Shown here: positions 1 to 7,977 of the stretch, in pieces | Layout of the letters: each line of letters begins with the position of its first letter | How positions within the stretch are numbered: the first letter of the stretch is position 1 | DNA from: Acidiluteibacter sp965660325 | Lineage (GTDB): Bacteria > Bacteroidota > Bacteroidia > Flavobacteriales_E > Vicingaceae | Assembly (NCBI GenBank): GCA_965660325.1 | Contig: CBFHZL010000013.1 | Location: forward strand, 1 to 32,472 | Direction of reading: 5' to 3' | Length of the DNA stretch: 32,472 nucleotides | Notes under the pieces: generated by a model | The model's input: the letters and a program-made list of their open reading frames with translations, nothing else | The model's database searches: none | Told to the model about the DNA's origin: nothing | Made by a program: the position numbers and the translations under genes

Positions 1-300
1 AGTAGTTATTGCCGGATGCTGCCCAGTTTGAATAGCATATTGCTCAGCAGGTAATCCAAATGCATCGTATCCCATTGGGTGTAACACATTAAATCCTTTG
101 TGCTTTTTAAATCGAGCATAAATATCAGAGGCGATATAACCAAGAGGATGACCTACGTGAAGTCCCGCTCCAGATGGGTAAGGGAACATATCCAACACAT
201 AGAATTTCTCTTTTGTGTTGTCCATTTCTGTTTTGTAGGTCTTGTTTTCTTGCCAAAACGTTCTCCATTTGGCTTCTATTTCTCTGAAATTATAATCCAT
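1..300 (-). CDS. leuS: Leucyl-tRNA synthetase, N-terminal fragment (runs off the left edge)
   Basis: Class I aminoacyl-tRNA synthetase that charges tRNA-Leu in the cytoplasm. Reading the minus strand from the ATG at 300-298 gives 100 open codons to the window edge, starting MDYNFREIEAKWRTFW. The class I HIGH signature is visible as HVGH at residues 48-51 in FPYPSGAGLHVGHPLGY, followed by the LeuS-type block HPMGYDAFGLPAEQYA. These blocks and their spacing are diagnostic for LeuS rather than ValRS or IleRS. Only the start of the Rossmann fold is present; the editing, KMSKS and anticodon-binding regions lie outside the window. An exact TAnnTTTG element 25 bp upstream of the ATG supports this start. 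The divergent neighbour is an unrelated envelope gene. Confidence 0.96.
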   Translation of the reverse strand, partial: MDYNFREIEAKWRTFWQENKTYKTEMDNTKEKFYVLDMFPYPSGAGLHVGHPLGYIASDIYARFKKHKGFNVLHPMGYDAFGLPAEQYAIQTGQHPAITT

Positions 301-324
301 CTTTTGTTCTGCTTTTAAGAGCTG

Positions 325-332
325 CAAAAGTA
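325..332 (-). promoter_or_regulatory. Putative leuS promoter -7 element
   Basis: On the minus strand this reads TACTTTTG followed by CA, an exact match to the Bacteroidota -7 consensus TAnnTTTG. It would start transcription near 318 and give a leader of about 19 nt. No clear TTG is seen at the -33 position, so the call rests on the -7 match and its location. Confidence 0.45.
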
Positions 333-471
333 TTAATAATGCCCTGAAGTAGAAATTAAAAAAATATACCTGAATATGGTTAGATGGATTTACCCAGTTT
401 CAATGAATGAATTGGTTTGCTGAGTCGGCACCTTTGTAGTGTTAGAAATTAAAACCACCAAAACTCAACCA

Positions 472-1920
472 ATGGGCCTATTTGAAAAGTGCAAACAGCG
501 ATGGGAAATGTTTAAAATCAAATGTAAACAGTTTTACTGGAGGTACGTTCTGTTTTGCTTTATGCCACTTGTAGGGCAAGCGCAAGATAAGCAAGAGTTT
601 CAGTTTATTGATCAAGCGCTTTTTTATGAACTATCGCATGCAAATGTAGATTGCATTTCTGTCAAGTCTATTCCAAAAACACTTTTTGAAAACGATACGA
701 ATCATGAAAGAACCGAGTATATCATTTATGATTTTGAACGTAAAAATTATGTGATGTCATCGAAAAGTAAGAAGACCTCAAAAAAGCCCTTGAAGATAAC
801 TAAAAATCAAGCGTTAGGTGTTTTGGTGCTTAATATGAATCCTTTGAAATACCAAGCAGAAGTAACAACTAGTGTGTTTAATTACAACAGAGAGATTAAC
901 ACGGAATTGGCAGCGCTGATTTCACCGTCTGCAACCAAGACGGAATCAGATGATAAGGTTACTGATCAGTTAATGGAAGCTAAAGAGATCACAACCGATT
1001 CAATGAAAAAAGTCAAACGAGAGCGATTAGCAGGTTTTGAAGTGCTCAATCAAGAGCTCGAAATACTCTTTTCGACTGTGAGTAACTTAGATGTTATAAA
1101 TGCCGCTGCTTATCACCAATTACTTATTGAATTAGATAGAAATATAGCTCGCAAGTTTGAAGGATATGCATCCATTTATTCATTAGGCAGTGCAATTAAA
1201 ACTGAGCAGCGAGATAGTGCAGAAGTTGAAGGATTGATCGATCAAAGTTTGAGTATTTACAATAAGTTGACCCAAATACAACCCTATCAATTTTTTGATG
1301 CCGTTTCTCCCGATGAAAACGATCAATTGTTGGTTGATTTAACGATTAAACAAAAACAACCCAATGTAGACCCAGCCAACTATAAAGTAATCCGAAATGG
1401 AAGTGATTCGCCTATACGTGTTAATGTTTCGGGTGGCTTAAAAATAGATGGAAGTGGAGGGTTGTTTATTACCTCTTTAATTGATCACAATTTTAAGAAT
1501 GTTGCAGAAACGTATCAAGATACCACCTTTTTTACAACAGCAGATTTCCAAACGACCGATAGTATAACTGCCATTTCTGAAGAGTCACGTAATAGAATTG
1601 AACGCGATGATAATGGAACGTTTGACATATCAGCAGGAGCCCTTGTTCATTTTTATATTCGAAATGGCCGAACAGTAAACTTTGGGGTTAGCTTGGGTGC
1701 TACAATTAATACCCAACAGACATTGCGGTATCTATTAGGAGCAAGCTTGCTAGTGGGCAGAAAACAACGTGTTAGTTTGTCGGGTGGCGCAGCATTTGGA
1801 AAAGTAAAGCGATTGGCCACAGGACTTCAAGAAGGGCAAATATATGCGGGAGATGCTAGTACAGCTTTTAGGGAGGTGAATGAAATAGGCTATTTCTTTG
1901 GTTTAAGTTATAATTTTTAG
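472..1920 (+). CDS. Exported protein of unknown function, probable outer-membrane or periplasmic protein
   Basis: I do not recognise a family. From the ATG at 472 the protein has 482 residues. Its N-terminus has basic residues, then a hydrophobic stretch (YVLFCFMPLVGQAQ) that looks like a signal peptide ending at AQA-type residues. The middle is charged and probably helical. The last 120 or so residues alternate polar and hydrophobic (for example VNFGVSLGATI and QRVSLSGGAAFGKV) and end in an aromatic residue (SYNF), as many Bacteroidota beta-barrel proteins do. The start is uncertain: GTG at 439, ATG at 472 and ATG at 508 are all in frame. The CACCTTTG promoter-like element at 429-436 makes 439 less likely, and 508 would give the most compact signal peptide. 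It heads a run of four same-strand genes that includes a two-component system. Confidence 0.75.
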   Translation: MGLFEKCKQRWEMFKIKCKQFYWRYVLFCFMPLVGQAQDKQEFQFIDQALFYELSHANVDCISVKSIPKTLFENDTNHERTEYIIYDFERKNYVMSSKSKKTSKKPLKITKNQALGVLVLNMNPLKYQAEVTTSVFNYNREINTELAALISPSATKTESDDKVTDQLMEAKEITTDSMKKVKRERLAGFEVLNQELEILFSTVSNLDVINAAAYHQLLIELDRNIARKFEGYASIYSLGSAIKTEQRDSAEVEGLIDQSLSIYNKLTQIQPYQFFDAVSPDENDQLLVDLTIKQKQPNVDPANYKVIRNGSDSPIRVNVSGGLKIDGSGGLFITSLIDHNFKNVAETYQDTTFFTTADFQTTDSITAISEESRNRIERDDNGTFDISAGALVHFYIRNGRTVNFGVSLGATINTQQTLRYLLGASLLVGRKQRVSLSGGAAFGKVKRLATGLQEGQIYAGDASTAFREVNEIGYFFGLSYNF

Positions 1921-1948
1921 ATATTAGTAAATAGTAAATTATATAGTT

Positions 1949-2323
1949 ATGGAATTAAATACCAATTACATTTTAGAGATTATTGAAAATGGAAATGATG
2001 AGCCATTAGAGGTTATTGTTATCAATCCTTCGCAGAAGTTTAAGTTACTTAGCTGTAAAGCCGTCAATGTAGAAGGTTTTGGAATACACGTAGCAGACGC
2101 AAATGGAGATTTGTATGAATTAGACTATTTAATTACGGTATATATCGATTCTGAAAATCCTCAATATAATAGTATACAGATTTCAGATGTTGATGATTTA
2201 TATTCAACAGATAATACAGAGGTGTTGCAACCCAATGCAATGATCTTGTTGGTAGATGTTCAGACCAATGAGCCCGTTAAAAAAGAGCCGATAAAGGGAA
2301 AAGTTACCAATCAACTTAAATAA
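1949..2323 (+). CDS. Hypothetical 124-residue protein
   Basis: No family is recognised. The protein begins MELNTNYILEIIENG, is acidic, is predicted to be mainly beta strands, and has no signal peptide or membrane segment, so it is probably cytoplasmic. The C-terminus is lysine-rich (residues 109 to 124). It lies 28 bp after the exported protein gene and ends 8 bp before the sensor kinase gene, in the same direction, so co-transcription is likely. The spacing suggests a role linked to the exported protein or to signalling, but nothing in the sequence shows which. Confidence 0.75.
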   Translation: MELNTNYILEIIENGNDEPLEVIVINPSQKFKLLSCKAVNVEGFGIHVADANGDLYELDYLITVYIDSENPQYNSIQISDVDDLYSTDNTEVLQPNAMILLVDVQTNEPVKKEPIKGKVTNQLK

Positions 2324-2331
2324 AGTAATAG

Positions 2332-4158
2332 TTGGGAGTCAGATTTTCGCATACAGTTTATTTTCCTTTATCGAAGAGTAGTGTGCTATTGTGCATACTA
2401 CTCTTTCTTTCGTATTTTGTTAATTCACAAATAATTAATGAACCGAAGTGGGACAGTATTGAGGTGCTTAATTTAAAATCATATCACTTATCTAATTCTC
2501 AAATGGATAGTGCACTGATTTTAAATGCAAAAGTGTTAAGTATGGTTGAGTCGCCTTTTGATACGCTAATTTTATCTGACGTATATAGTGTTTCAGGAAT
2601 ATTAGATTTTAATCAAGGAGCTTATGAAGAGGCATTAGTCGACTATTTTAAATCTTTAGAACTTAGAGAAGCAATAAATGATACCGCCAAAATAATTTCA
2701 GTTTTGGGAAACATTGGAAACGTATACTATTACACCAATGCATTTGATCAGTCTATAGCCTATCATAGAAAGGCAGTTCAATTGGGATTAAACTATAACA
2801 CCAACCTGATATCCTCAAATTATAACACTATCGGATTAGTTTTTACTGCTAAGCAAGAACTAGATTCTGCATTGTCTTATTATAATAAAGGTTTTGATAT
2901 CTGTAAATTAACAGGAGAAGATGTAAGTTCTCAGCTTGCTGACTTACATGATAATGTTGCTACAGTATTTCAGTTAAACGGGTCGTTGGATTCTACAATT
3001 TTTCATTTGTCCAAGGCGATTACAATCCATCAAGAGTTGAAAGATAATATTGGAGTTGCATGGACTGCACTGAAGCTAGGGAATGTGTTTTTCAAGAAGA
3101 AGGAAAATACAAAAACTTACAATTGGCTAATGTATGCCGACTCAATTGCTAATCTTTCAGCTACCATCGAATTAAGAAAGGATATCTATTATTCGATATT
3201 CGAGTACTATATGTCAATTAATGAGATGGATAGTTCTAAGCGTTACATTTCAAAGTATGTGCTTCTTAACGATTCCATTATTAACCTAAAAACGAGTAAG
3301 AATATCCAAGAAATGGAAGCCAAATATCAATTGGCTGCCAAAGAAACAGCGCTGGAGTTGAGTCAAGAGCGAGAGTCTCGCTTAGATTTAGAAAATGCAC
3401 GAAATAATATGTATCTCTGGGCTTCAGGGATCGCTATTGTATTGTTATTGATTGCGATAGTTTTAATCAGGAGGTGGTTTAAGCAGCGAGAGTTTATCAA
3501 TACCATTCAGTTGGAATTAAGAAAACGAAAGATGCAAGAGCTTCTTTCTAATCAAGAGGCAGAATCCCTCAACGCGATGTTGAGCGGACAAGAAGCGGAG
3601 CGAGAAAGAATCGCCCAAGAGCTTCATGATCGATTGGGCGGAACGCTGGCTGCGCTGCGTCTATCTTTGCGAAGTTCCAAAAATCAACTCGACGATGCAG
3701 ATTTGGCTATTGTAGATACCGCGGTGGAAGAGGTGAGGAGTATAGCGCATAATTTATCTAGTGGAGTCCTGAAAAAATATGGATTTAACGAGGCTATGGA
3801 TCAATTAAGAAGACGAATTGTGAAGTCGAATGATGTTGACTTTCAGTTATTCCTTCATCCTGATATGAACTTATTGGGACAAAAGTCTGTCCTTGAACTG
3901 TACCGTGTGATTCAAGAGTTAGTGAGTAATGCTCTAAAGCACTCCAAGGCTACCATCTGGAGCTTACAGGTAAACTTTTTAGAAGATACGTTTAATATTA
4001 TTTTTGAAGATAATGGTGTAGGATATGATTCAGAAACAGTAGATAAAGGGATCGGACTATTCAATATCGAAGAGCGCATAAAGAAAATTGGGGGAACGCT
4101 TTCTGTTGATGCTGAAGTGGGTCGGGGCGTTATTGTTATTATCGAATTAAAAGTATAG
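2332..4158 (+). CDS. TPR-containing sensor histidine kinase (NarX/LytS-like HisKA_3 type)
   Basis: Membrane sensor kinase of 608 residues. An N-terminal hydrophobic stretch (SSVLLCILLFLSYFVNSQ) is a likely signal peptide. Residues of about 50 to 320 form degenerate tetratricopeptide repeats (for example AYEEALVDYFKSLELREA and FDQSIAYHRKAVQLG), expected in the periplasm. One transmembrane helix lies at about 361-380, followed by a coiled-coil linker. The HisKA_3 dimerisation helix carries the phospho-acceptor in ERIAQELHDRLGG (H432). The ATP-binding domain shows the N box ELVSNALKH (N533), the G1 box EDNGVG (D560) and GIGLFNIEERI. The start is a TTG 8 bp after the previous stop; a GTG at 2383 is possible but would cut into the signal peptide. 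The response regulator gene begins 2 bp after its stop, so the two form a cognate pair. Confidence 0.93.
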   Translation: MGVRFSHTVYFPLSKSSVLLCILLFLSYFVNSQIINEPKWDSIEVLNLKSYHLSNSQMDSALILNAKVLSMVESPFDTLILSDVYSVSGILDFNQGAYEEALVDYFKSLELREAINDTAKIISVLGNIGNVYYYTNAFDQSIAYHRKAVQLGLNYNTNLISSNYNTIGLVFTAKQELDSALSYYNKGFDICKLTGEDVSSQLADLHDNVATVFQLNGSLDSTIFHLSKAITIHQELKDNIGVAWTALKLGNVFFKKKENTKTYNWLMYADSIANLSATIELRKDIYYSIFEYYMSINEMDSSKRYISKYVLLNDSIINLKTSKNIQEMEAKYQLAAKETALELSQERESRLDLENARNNMYLWASGIAIVLLLIAIVLIRRWFKQREFINTIQLELRKRKMQELLSNQEAESLNAMLSGQEAERERIAQELHDRLGGTLAALRLSLRSSKNQLDDADLAIVDTAVEEVRSIAHNLSSGVLKKYGFNEAMDQLRRRIVKSNDVDFQLFLHPDMNLLGQKSVLELYRVIQELVSNALKHSKATIWSLQVNFLEDTFNIIFEDNGVGYDSETVDKGIGLFNIEERIKKIGGTLSVDAEVGRGVIVIIELKV

Positions 4159-4160
4159 GT

Positions 4161-4787
4161 ATGATAAAAGTGGCTATTGTGGATGATCATCATCTTTTTC
4201 GTCAAGGCTTAAAGTCGATATTAGGGGTGCAGGAAAAACTTCAGGTTTTAGCTGATTTCTCTTCTGCAGAGGAGTTGATTGAGCAGCTGCCCAGCTTACC
4301 AGTTGATGTGTTGTTGCTAGATATTGACATGCCTGGGATGTCTGGATTAGAAGCCATTGAGTTAGTATTAAAAATTAATAGTCAAATTAAAGTGGTCATG
4401 CTAACCATGCATTTGAATGCTAAAAAGATTCAAGAGGTCATTAATCTTGGTGCTAAAGGATATGTGTTAAAAACAAGCAATGAGGACGAACTCATAAAAG
4501 CGATAAACACTGTTGCTTTAGGGCAAGAGTACTTCAGCAAAGATGTTACGAAAGAACTAATCACTAGTTTTCGCAAGAAAGAAGTAAAAGTAGTATTAAC
4601 CCCAAGAGAGATTGAAATTTTAAAGCTGGTGTGTGAAGAGTTGAGCTCTTCAGAGATAGCTGAACGTTTATATATCTCTTCCCATACAGCTGAAACACAT
4701 CGAAAAAACATACTAAGTAAAACTGGGTGTAAGAATAGTGTCGGCCTAGTTAGGTACGCAATAGAAAACGGGATTATCCATGCTTGA
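4161..4787 (+). CDS. LuxR/NarL-family response regulator
   Basis: DNA-binding response regulator of 208 residues, the expected length for NarL/FixJ-type proteins. The receiver domain (residues 1 to 120) has the acidic pair D8-D9, the phospho-acceptor D54 in LLLDIDMPG, the switch residue T82 and the conserved K104. A linker leads to a LuxR-type helix-turn-helix (about 143 to 205): LTPREIEILKLVCE, then SSSEIAERLYISSHTAETH with the recognition helix, then RKNILSKTG. It starts 2 bp after the histidine kinase and is the obvious target of H432 phosphotransfer. Targets cannot be read from the sequence; the upstream exported protein gene is a plausible one. No clear terminator follows before the SPFH gene. 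Confidence 0.95.
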   Translation: MIKVAIVDDHHLFRQGLKSILGVQEKLQVLADFSSAEELIEQLPSLPVDVLLLDIDMPGMSGLEAIELVLKINSQIKVVMLTMHLNAKKIQEVINLGAKGYVLKTSNEDELIKAINTVALGQEYFSKDVTKELITSFRKKEVKVVLTPREIEILKLVCEELSSSEIAERLYISSHTAETHRKNILSKTGCKNSVGLVRYAIENGIIHA

Positions 4788-4842
4788 TACTGTTGAAAGT
4801 GCCGGATGTAGTTGCATGTATTATAAAAATTTGCTATTATTG

Positions 4843-4861
4843 TGATATCAAAATGATATTA
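4843..4861. promoter_or_regulatory. Putative operator: TGATAT direct repeat
   Basis: The sequence TGATATCA, then AAA, then TGATATTA lies immediately before the SPFH gene start at 4864. The first half is a perfect 8-bp palindrome, and the two TGATAT units are 11 bp apart, about one helical turn. Ribbon-helix-helix dimers typically bind tandem short sites spaced about 10 to 11 bp, and a ribbon-helix-helix gene lies at the end of this transcription unit. Autoregulation is an inference. Confidence 0.35.
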
Positions 4862-4863
4862 TT

Positions 4864-5715
4864 ATGAAAGTAGAAAGTAACGTTAAAGTAACAAATGGGT
4901 ATATCGCACTTGCTGTTTTGGGTGTTTTTCTAATCACTATGATTGTTGGAATTGCCTTATTTAAAAATCCTGCATTCTTAGGATTGATTGCCATAATTCT
5001 GTTTATCGCTCCCGGTTTTTTTACTGTAAACCCTAATGGGTCAAAAGTCTTGGTACTTTTTGGAGCCTATAAAGGGACTGTTCGGGAGAATGGATTTCAT
5101 TGGGCGAATCCGTTTTACACCAAACAACGGATTTCATTGAGAGCTCGGAACTTTGATAGTGAACGGGTAAAAGTAAATGATAAAGTGGGAAACCCTATTT
5201 TAATCAATGTTATTGCAGTTTGGAGGGTTCGTGATACTTTTAAGGCGGCCTTTGAAGTAGATAAATATGAAGAGTTTGTACGTGTTCAAACAGATGCTGC
5301 TGTAAGGAAATTGGCGGGGTCATATCCCTATGACAATTTTGATGATGAGCAAGCAGAGTTGACGCTAAGGTCGGGTATGGATGAGGTTAACGATGCACTG
5401 GAAAATGAAATTACAGAGCGGTTGGCTATGGCAGGAATTGAGGTGATGGAAGCTCGAATTGGCTATCTAGCTTATGCACCTGAGATTGCGAGTGCGATGC
5501 TAAAAAGACAACAAGCAGTTGCTATTGTGGCAGCTCGTAAGAAAATAGTGGAAGGTGCTGTAGGAATGGTGGAAGATGCGTTAGATCAGCTTTCGCGTGA
5601 AAATATTGTTGAGTTCGATGACGATAAAAAGGCATCAATGGTTAGTAATCTAATGGTCGTACTTTGCGGAGATAAAGAAGTAATTCCAGTAGTGAATACA
5701 GGTAGTTTAAACTAG
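4864..5715 (+). CDS. SPFH/band 7 (stomatin-like) membrane protein
   Basis: Membrane-anchored protein of 283 residues in the SPFH (stomatin, prohibitin, flotillin, HflK/C) superfamily. Two hydrophobic segments (about residues 13-33 and 37-52) are followed by FFTVNPNGSKVLVLFGAYKGTV and an SPFH domain to about residue 250, including QRISLRARNFDSERVKVNDK, VIAVWRVRD and AVRKLAGSYP. A helical stretch, ALENEITERLAMAGIEVMEA, precedes an alanine-rich region (QQAVAIVAARKKIVEGA) that probably oligomerises. Family members form large ring or cage assemblies that organise membrane domains or regulate proteases; the client here is unknown. The small ribbon-helix-helix gene follows after 107 bp. The ATG at 4864 has poor Shine-Dalgarno support, but the N-terminus fits the family. 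Confidence 0.9.
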   Translation: MKVESNVKVTNGYIALAVLGVFLITMIVGIALFKNPAFLGLIAIILFIAPGFFTVNPNGSKVLVLFGAYKGTVRENGFHWANPFYTKQRISLRARNFDSERVKVNDKVGNPILINVIAVWRVRDTFKAAFEVDKYEEFVRVQTDAAVRKLAGSYPYDNFDDEQAELTLRSGMDEVNDALENEITERLAMAGIEVMEARIGYLAYAPEIASAMLKRQQAVAIVAARKKIVEGAVGMVEDALDQLSRENIVEFDDDKKASMVSNLMVVLCGDKEVIPVVNTGSLN

Positions 5716-5822
5716 TATAAATAGTTTAAGCGTAGGAGTTCACACTGAGTGACTCTAGAGGGAACATTAGTCTAAATAATTGTTAAAACAAGTATTAGAT
5801 AACTTAGAAAACTCGAAATTAG

Positions 5823-5999
5823 ATGAGTAAGAAAAAAACGTTTGCGCTACGGGTTAATCCTGAACTTTTCAAGCAAATTGAAAAGTGGGCCGACGATGAA
5901 TTTCGTAGCGTGAATGGACAAATAGAATGGATGCTGAGCAAGAGTTTAAAAGATGCTAAGCGGCTGAAAAGTAAAAAGAGTAATGAAAGCGAAGAATAA
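5823..5999 (+). CDS. Arc/MetJ-type ribbon-helix-helix protein (58 residues)
   Basis: A very short gene. Translation gives MSKKKTFALRVNPELFKQIE, then KWADDEFRSVNGQIEWMLSK, then a lysine-rich tail. The pattern is a beta strand with alternating residues (KTFALRV), a helix (PELFKQIEKWADDEF), the turn RSVNGQIE and a second helix (QIEWMLSKSLKDA). That is the ribbon-helix-helix fold of Arc-like DNA-binding proteins, which act as dimers. A terminator stem begins inside its last codons and includes the stop codon. It follows the SPFH gene, a pairing I recall from other Bacteroidota genomes. It could bind the TGATAT repeat at 4843-4861 or interact with the SPFH protein; neither is shown. Confidence 0.85.
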   Translation: MSKKKTFALRVNPELFKQIEKWADDEFRSVNGQIEWMLSKSLKDAKRLKSKKSNESEE

Positions 6000-6016
6000 T
6001 TTCTTCGCCTTTTTTT
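5989..6016. terminator. Intrinsic terminator between convergent genes
   Basis: A perfect 8-bp stem (GCGAAGAA at 5989-5996, TTCTTCGC at 6001-6008) has loop TAAT, which is the stop codon of the ribbon-helix-helix gene plus one base. Seven T follow at 6010-6016. On the plus strand this is a canonical terminator. The minus-strand side has only a short U tract, so it may be weaker for the opposing DsbA-like gene, whose stop codon overlaps the T run. Confidence 0.85.
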
Positions 6017-6716
6017 AATCACAATTACCATCTACATCACAGCTATCGCCTTTAGAAACGATCAATTCTGGTTTTTCTGAAGCAAATTCGCCCCAAGCCT
6101 TATTCAACGTTTCTAAAAATGCCTCCATTGGCTGAGCACCGGAGATCGCATATTTATTGTCAAAAACAAAAAATGGCACACCACGGACGCCTATGTTTTG
6201 AGCTTCCATTTCGTCTTGTTTTACATCGTAAGCAAAATCATCACCGTTTAATACCTCCTGTGTTGCTTCTTTTTCTAAACCATTTGCTATGGCAATTTTA
6301 GTCAACGCATCGATATCGTCAATGTTGATACCATCCTCTAAATGAGCCCTTAATAATGCTTCTTTAAGTTGATCTCCTTTTTGTTGACTTTTTGCAAAAT
6401 GCAATAATCGATGAGCATTGAATGAATTGGCAACTACCGCATGATCAAAATTAAAGTTTAACCCTACTTCGTTAGCCATTCCCATCACGTGCCCTACCAT
6501 TCCTTTTGCCTGCTCAACGGACATACCTTTAGTCATTGCGAGGTGCTCTATAAGATTGGTTGTGGGTTGCGTCTCCAAAGTGGGATCGAGCTCAAAGCTT
6601 TTCCAAGTTACCTTTAGGCTCTTACTGTGCTCAAATTCTTTTAGTGCTGCCTCAAACTTTCTTTTACCGATATAGCAAAATGGACACCTAATGTCTGACC
6701 AAATATTAATTTCCAT
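6015..6716 (-). CDS. DsbA-family thiol oxidoreductase, FrnE-like
   Basis: Thioredoxin-fold protein of 233 residues in the DsbA/FrnE group (2-hydroxychromene-2-carboxylate isomerase-like subfamily). The redox motif is CPFC at residues 11-14, directly after the first strand (INIWSDIRCPFC), and the cis-proline loop is GVRGVPFF (P181). Between them lies the helical insertion typical of DsbA. No signal peptide is present, so it should be cytoplasmic, as FrnE is. The C-terminus carries a second cysteine pair, C226 and C232 (GDSCDVDGNCD), comparable with the extra C-terminal pair described for FrnE of Deinococcus. Likely role: thiol-disulfide exchange under oxidative stress. Its substrate is unknown. 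Confidence 0.92.
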   Translation of the reverse strand: MEINIWSDIRCPFCYIGKRKFEAALKEFEHSKSLKVTWKSFELDPTLETQPTTNLIEHLAMTKGMSVEQAKGMVGHVMGMANEVGLNFNFDHAVVANSFNAHRLLHFAKSQQKGDQLKEALLRAHLEDGINIDDIDALTKIAIANGLEKEATQEVLNGDDFAYDVKQDEMEAQNIGVRGVPFFVFDNKYAISGAQPMEAFLETLNKAWGEFASEKPELIVSKGDSCDVDGNCD

Positions 6717-6879
6717 AGTCTTTCTATTTTTCTTGTAAAATTATGCTGAAAATTACTGTGAAAGTGTAAAGTCAATGACTTGACGTCTCTTTATTTGCTC
6801 CTTTGTATATGTGATGTAAAATAGAAGTAATGTAAAATACTGCTATATTTACTGTTCTAAAATTTAAGCGCTAGCTGTA

Positions 6880-7977
6880 GTGAAAATAAAAATCACCTTT
6901 TTACTTTTTTTATCTTGTTGTGTTGGTCTCGATGAGGCTCATTCTCAGCAAAAGTTGAGCGATAATTTAAAGTTAGGTGTAAATTATCATAGAGGCTATA
7001 ACTTGCCTGAATACTCCAGTTTCTTGTTAAAGGTTGATCGCCCAATTCAGTCGTTAGATTTAACGATTTCAAAAGAGACCATCGGAAATACTCCTTGGGA
7101 GCAATTGTTTAATTTCCCTGAGTACGGTCTTTCTTTATTTTATTCATCTTTAGGTGATCGGGATGTGTTTGGGAATGAGTTAGCGCTCACTTATTTCTTT
7201 AAAGTATATCTTTTAGATCGAGATAGGTTCAAGTTATACAGTAGAGTGGGAATAGGGTTGAGCTACGTTACTAAGAAATACGACCCTGAAACTAACCCAA
7301 GTAATATTGCAGTGGGGTCGCACCTAAACATTCACTTTAATACACAATTTGGAGGTGTTTACAGGTTGTCAGATAAGGTAAATTTTAACGCAGGGCTTTC
7401 TTTTGATCACTTATCCAATGCAAATACTTCTGAGCCGAATATTGGAATGAACTCATTGACTGCTTTCGCAGGATTTTCTTATTATTTGGGTAAGCGCACA
7501 GAGCGCAAGCAAGTAGAGCTGTCCAAACACGAATCTAAAAATGCCTTTTATCTATTCGGAAGTGTCGGTGGAAAGCACCTTCGATCGTTATCCGGAAAGT
7601 ATTTTTTAGCGAATTCGCTTTCATTAGAATATGTGCGAGAGGTGGGGCGTATTTTTCACATTGGAGCTGGTGTAGATGCGTTCTATGACACATCAGTTAA
7701 AACATTTTTAGAAGAAGAAGGGAAGTCATTTACAACTCAGGATAACTTCCAAACAGGGATTCATATTTCTCAAACGCTACGCTACAATCGGTTTAGCCTG
7801 AGTTTGCAACAAGGAGTATATGTAGGTTTAAGTAATAAAGTAGAAGATAAAGTAATGTATAATAGAGGGGTTATTAAGTATAATTTTTCTGAGAACGTAA
7901 GCATTCGATTAGCAATGAAGTCTCATTTGCATATCTTAGATTATCCTGAAATAGGTGTTGGATTTAAATTAAAATAA
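6880..7977 (+). CDS. Acyloxyacyl hydrolase / PagL-like outer-membrane protein
   Basis: Predicted outer-membrane beta-barrel protein of 365 residues in the lipid A 3-O-deacylase (PagL-like) group. It starts at GTG 6880 with a signal peptide (MKIKITFLLFLSCCVG to about residue 23). Many amphipathic strands follow, such as RFKLYSRVGIGLSYV and VNFNAGLSFDHLSNA. The motif H177-L-S179-N-A resembles the catalytic His-x-Ser of PagL, followed by PNIGMN. The position where I would expect the PagL catalytic glutamate appears to hold asparagine, though E185 is nearby. The second half (about 210 to 365) looks like a further set of barrel strands. Length is about twice that of classical PagL, as in many Bacteroidota homologues. 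The next gene overlaps by 1 bp. Enzymatic activity is unproven. Confidence 0.75.
   Translation: MKIKITFLLFLSCCVGLDEAHSQQKLSDNLKLGVNYHRGYNLPEYSSFLLKVDRPIQSLDLTISKETIGNTPWEQLFNFPEYGLSLFYSSLGDRDVFGNELALTYFFKVYLLDRDRFKLYSRVGIGLSYVTKKYDPETNPSNIAVGSHLNIHFNTQFGGVYRLSDKVNFNAGLSFDHLSNANTSEPNIGMNSLTAFAGFSYYLGKRTERKQVELSKHESKNAFYLFGSVGGKHLRSLSGKYFLANSLSLEYVREVGRIFHIGAGVDAFYDTSVKTFLEEEGKSFTTQDNFQTGIHISQTLRYNRFSLSLQQGVYVGLSNKVEDKVMYNRGVIKYNFSENVSIRLAMKSHLHILDYPEIGVGFKLK

Noticed and set aside
100..318. Plus-strand open frame of 72 codons
   Set aside because: Lies opposite the leuS N-terminus, which has clear synthetase motifs; the translation has no protein-like features of its own.
5716..5822. Possible regulatory RNA or operator between the SPFH and ribbon-helix-helix genes
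   Set aside because: Only imperfect short inverted repeats around 5738-5755 (TCAC with GTGA); no stem strong enough to support a call.
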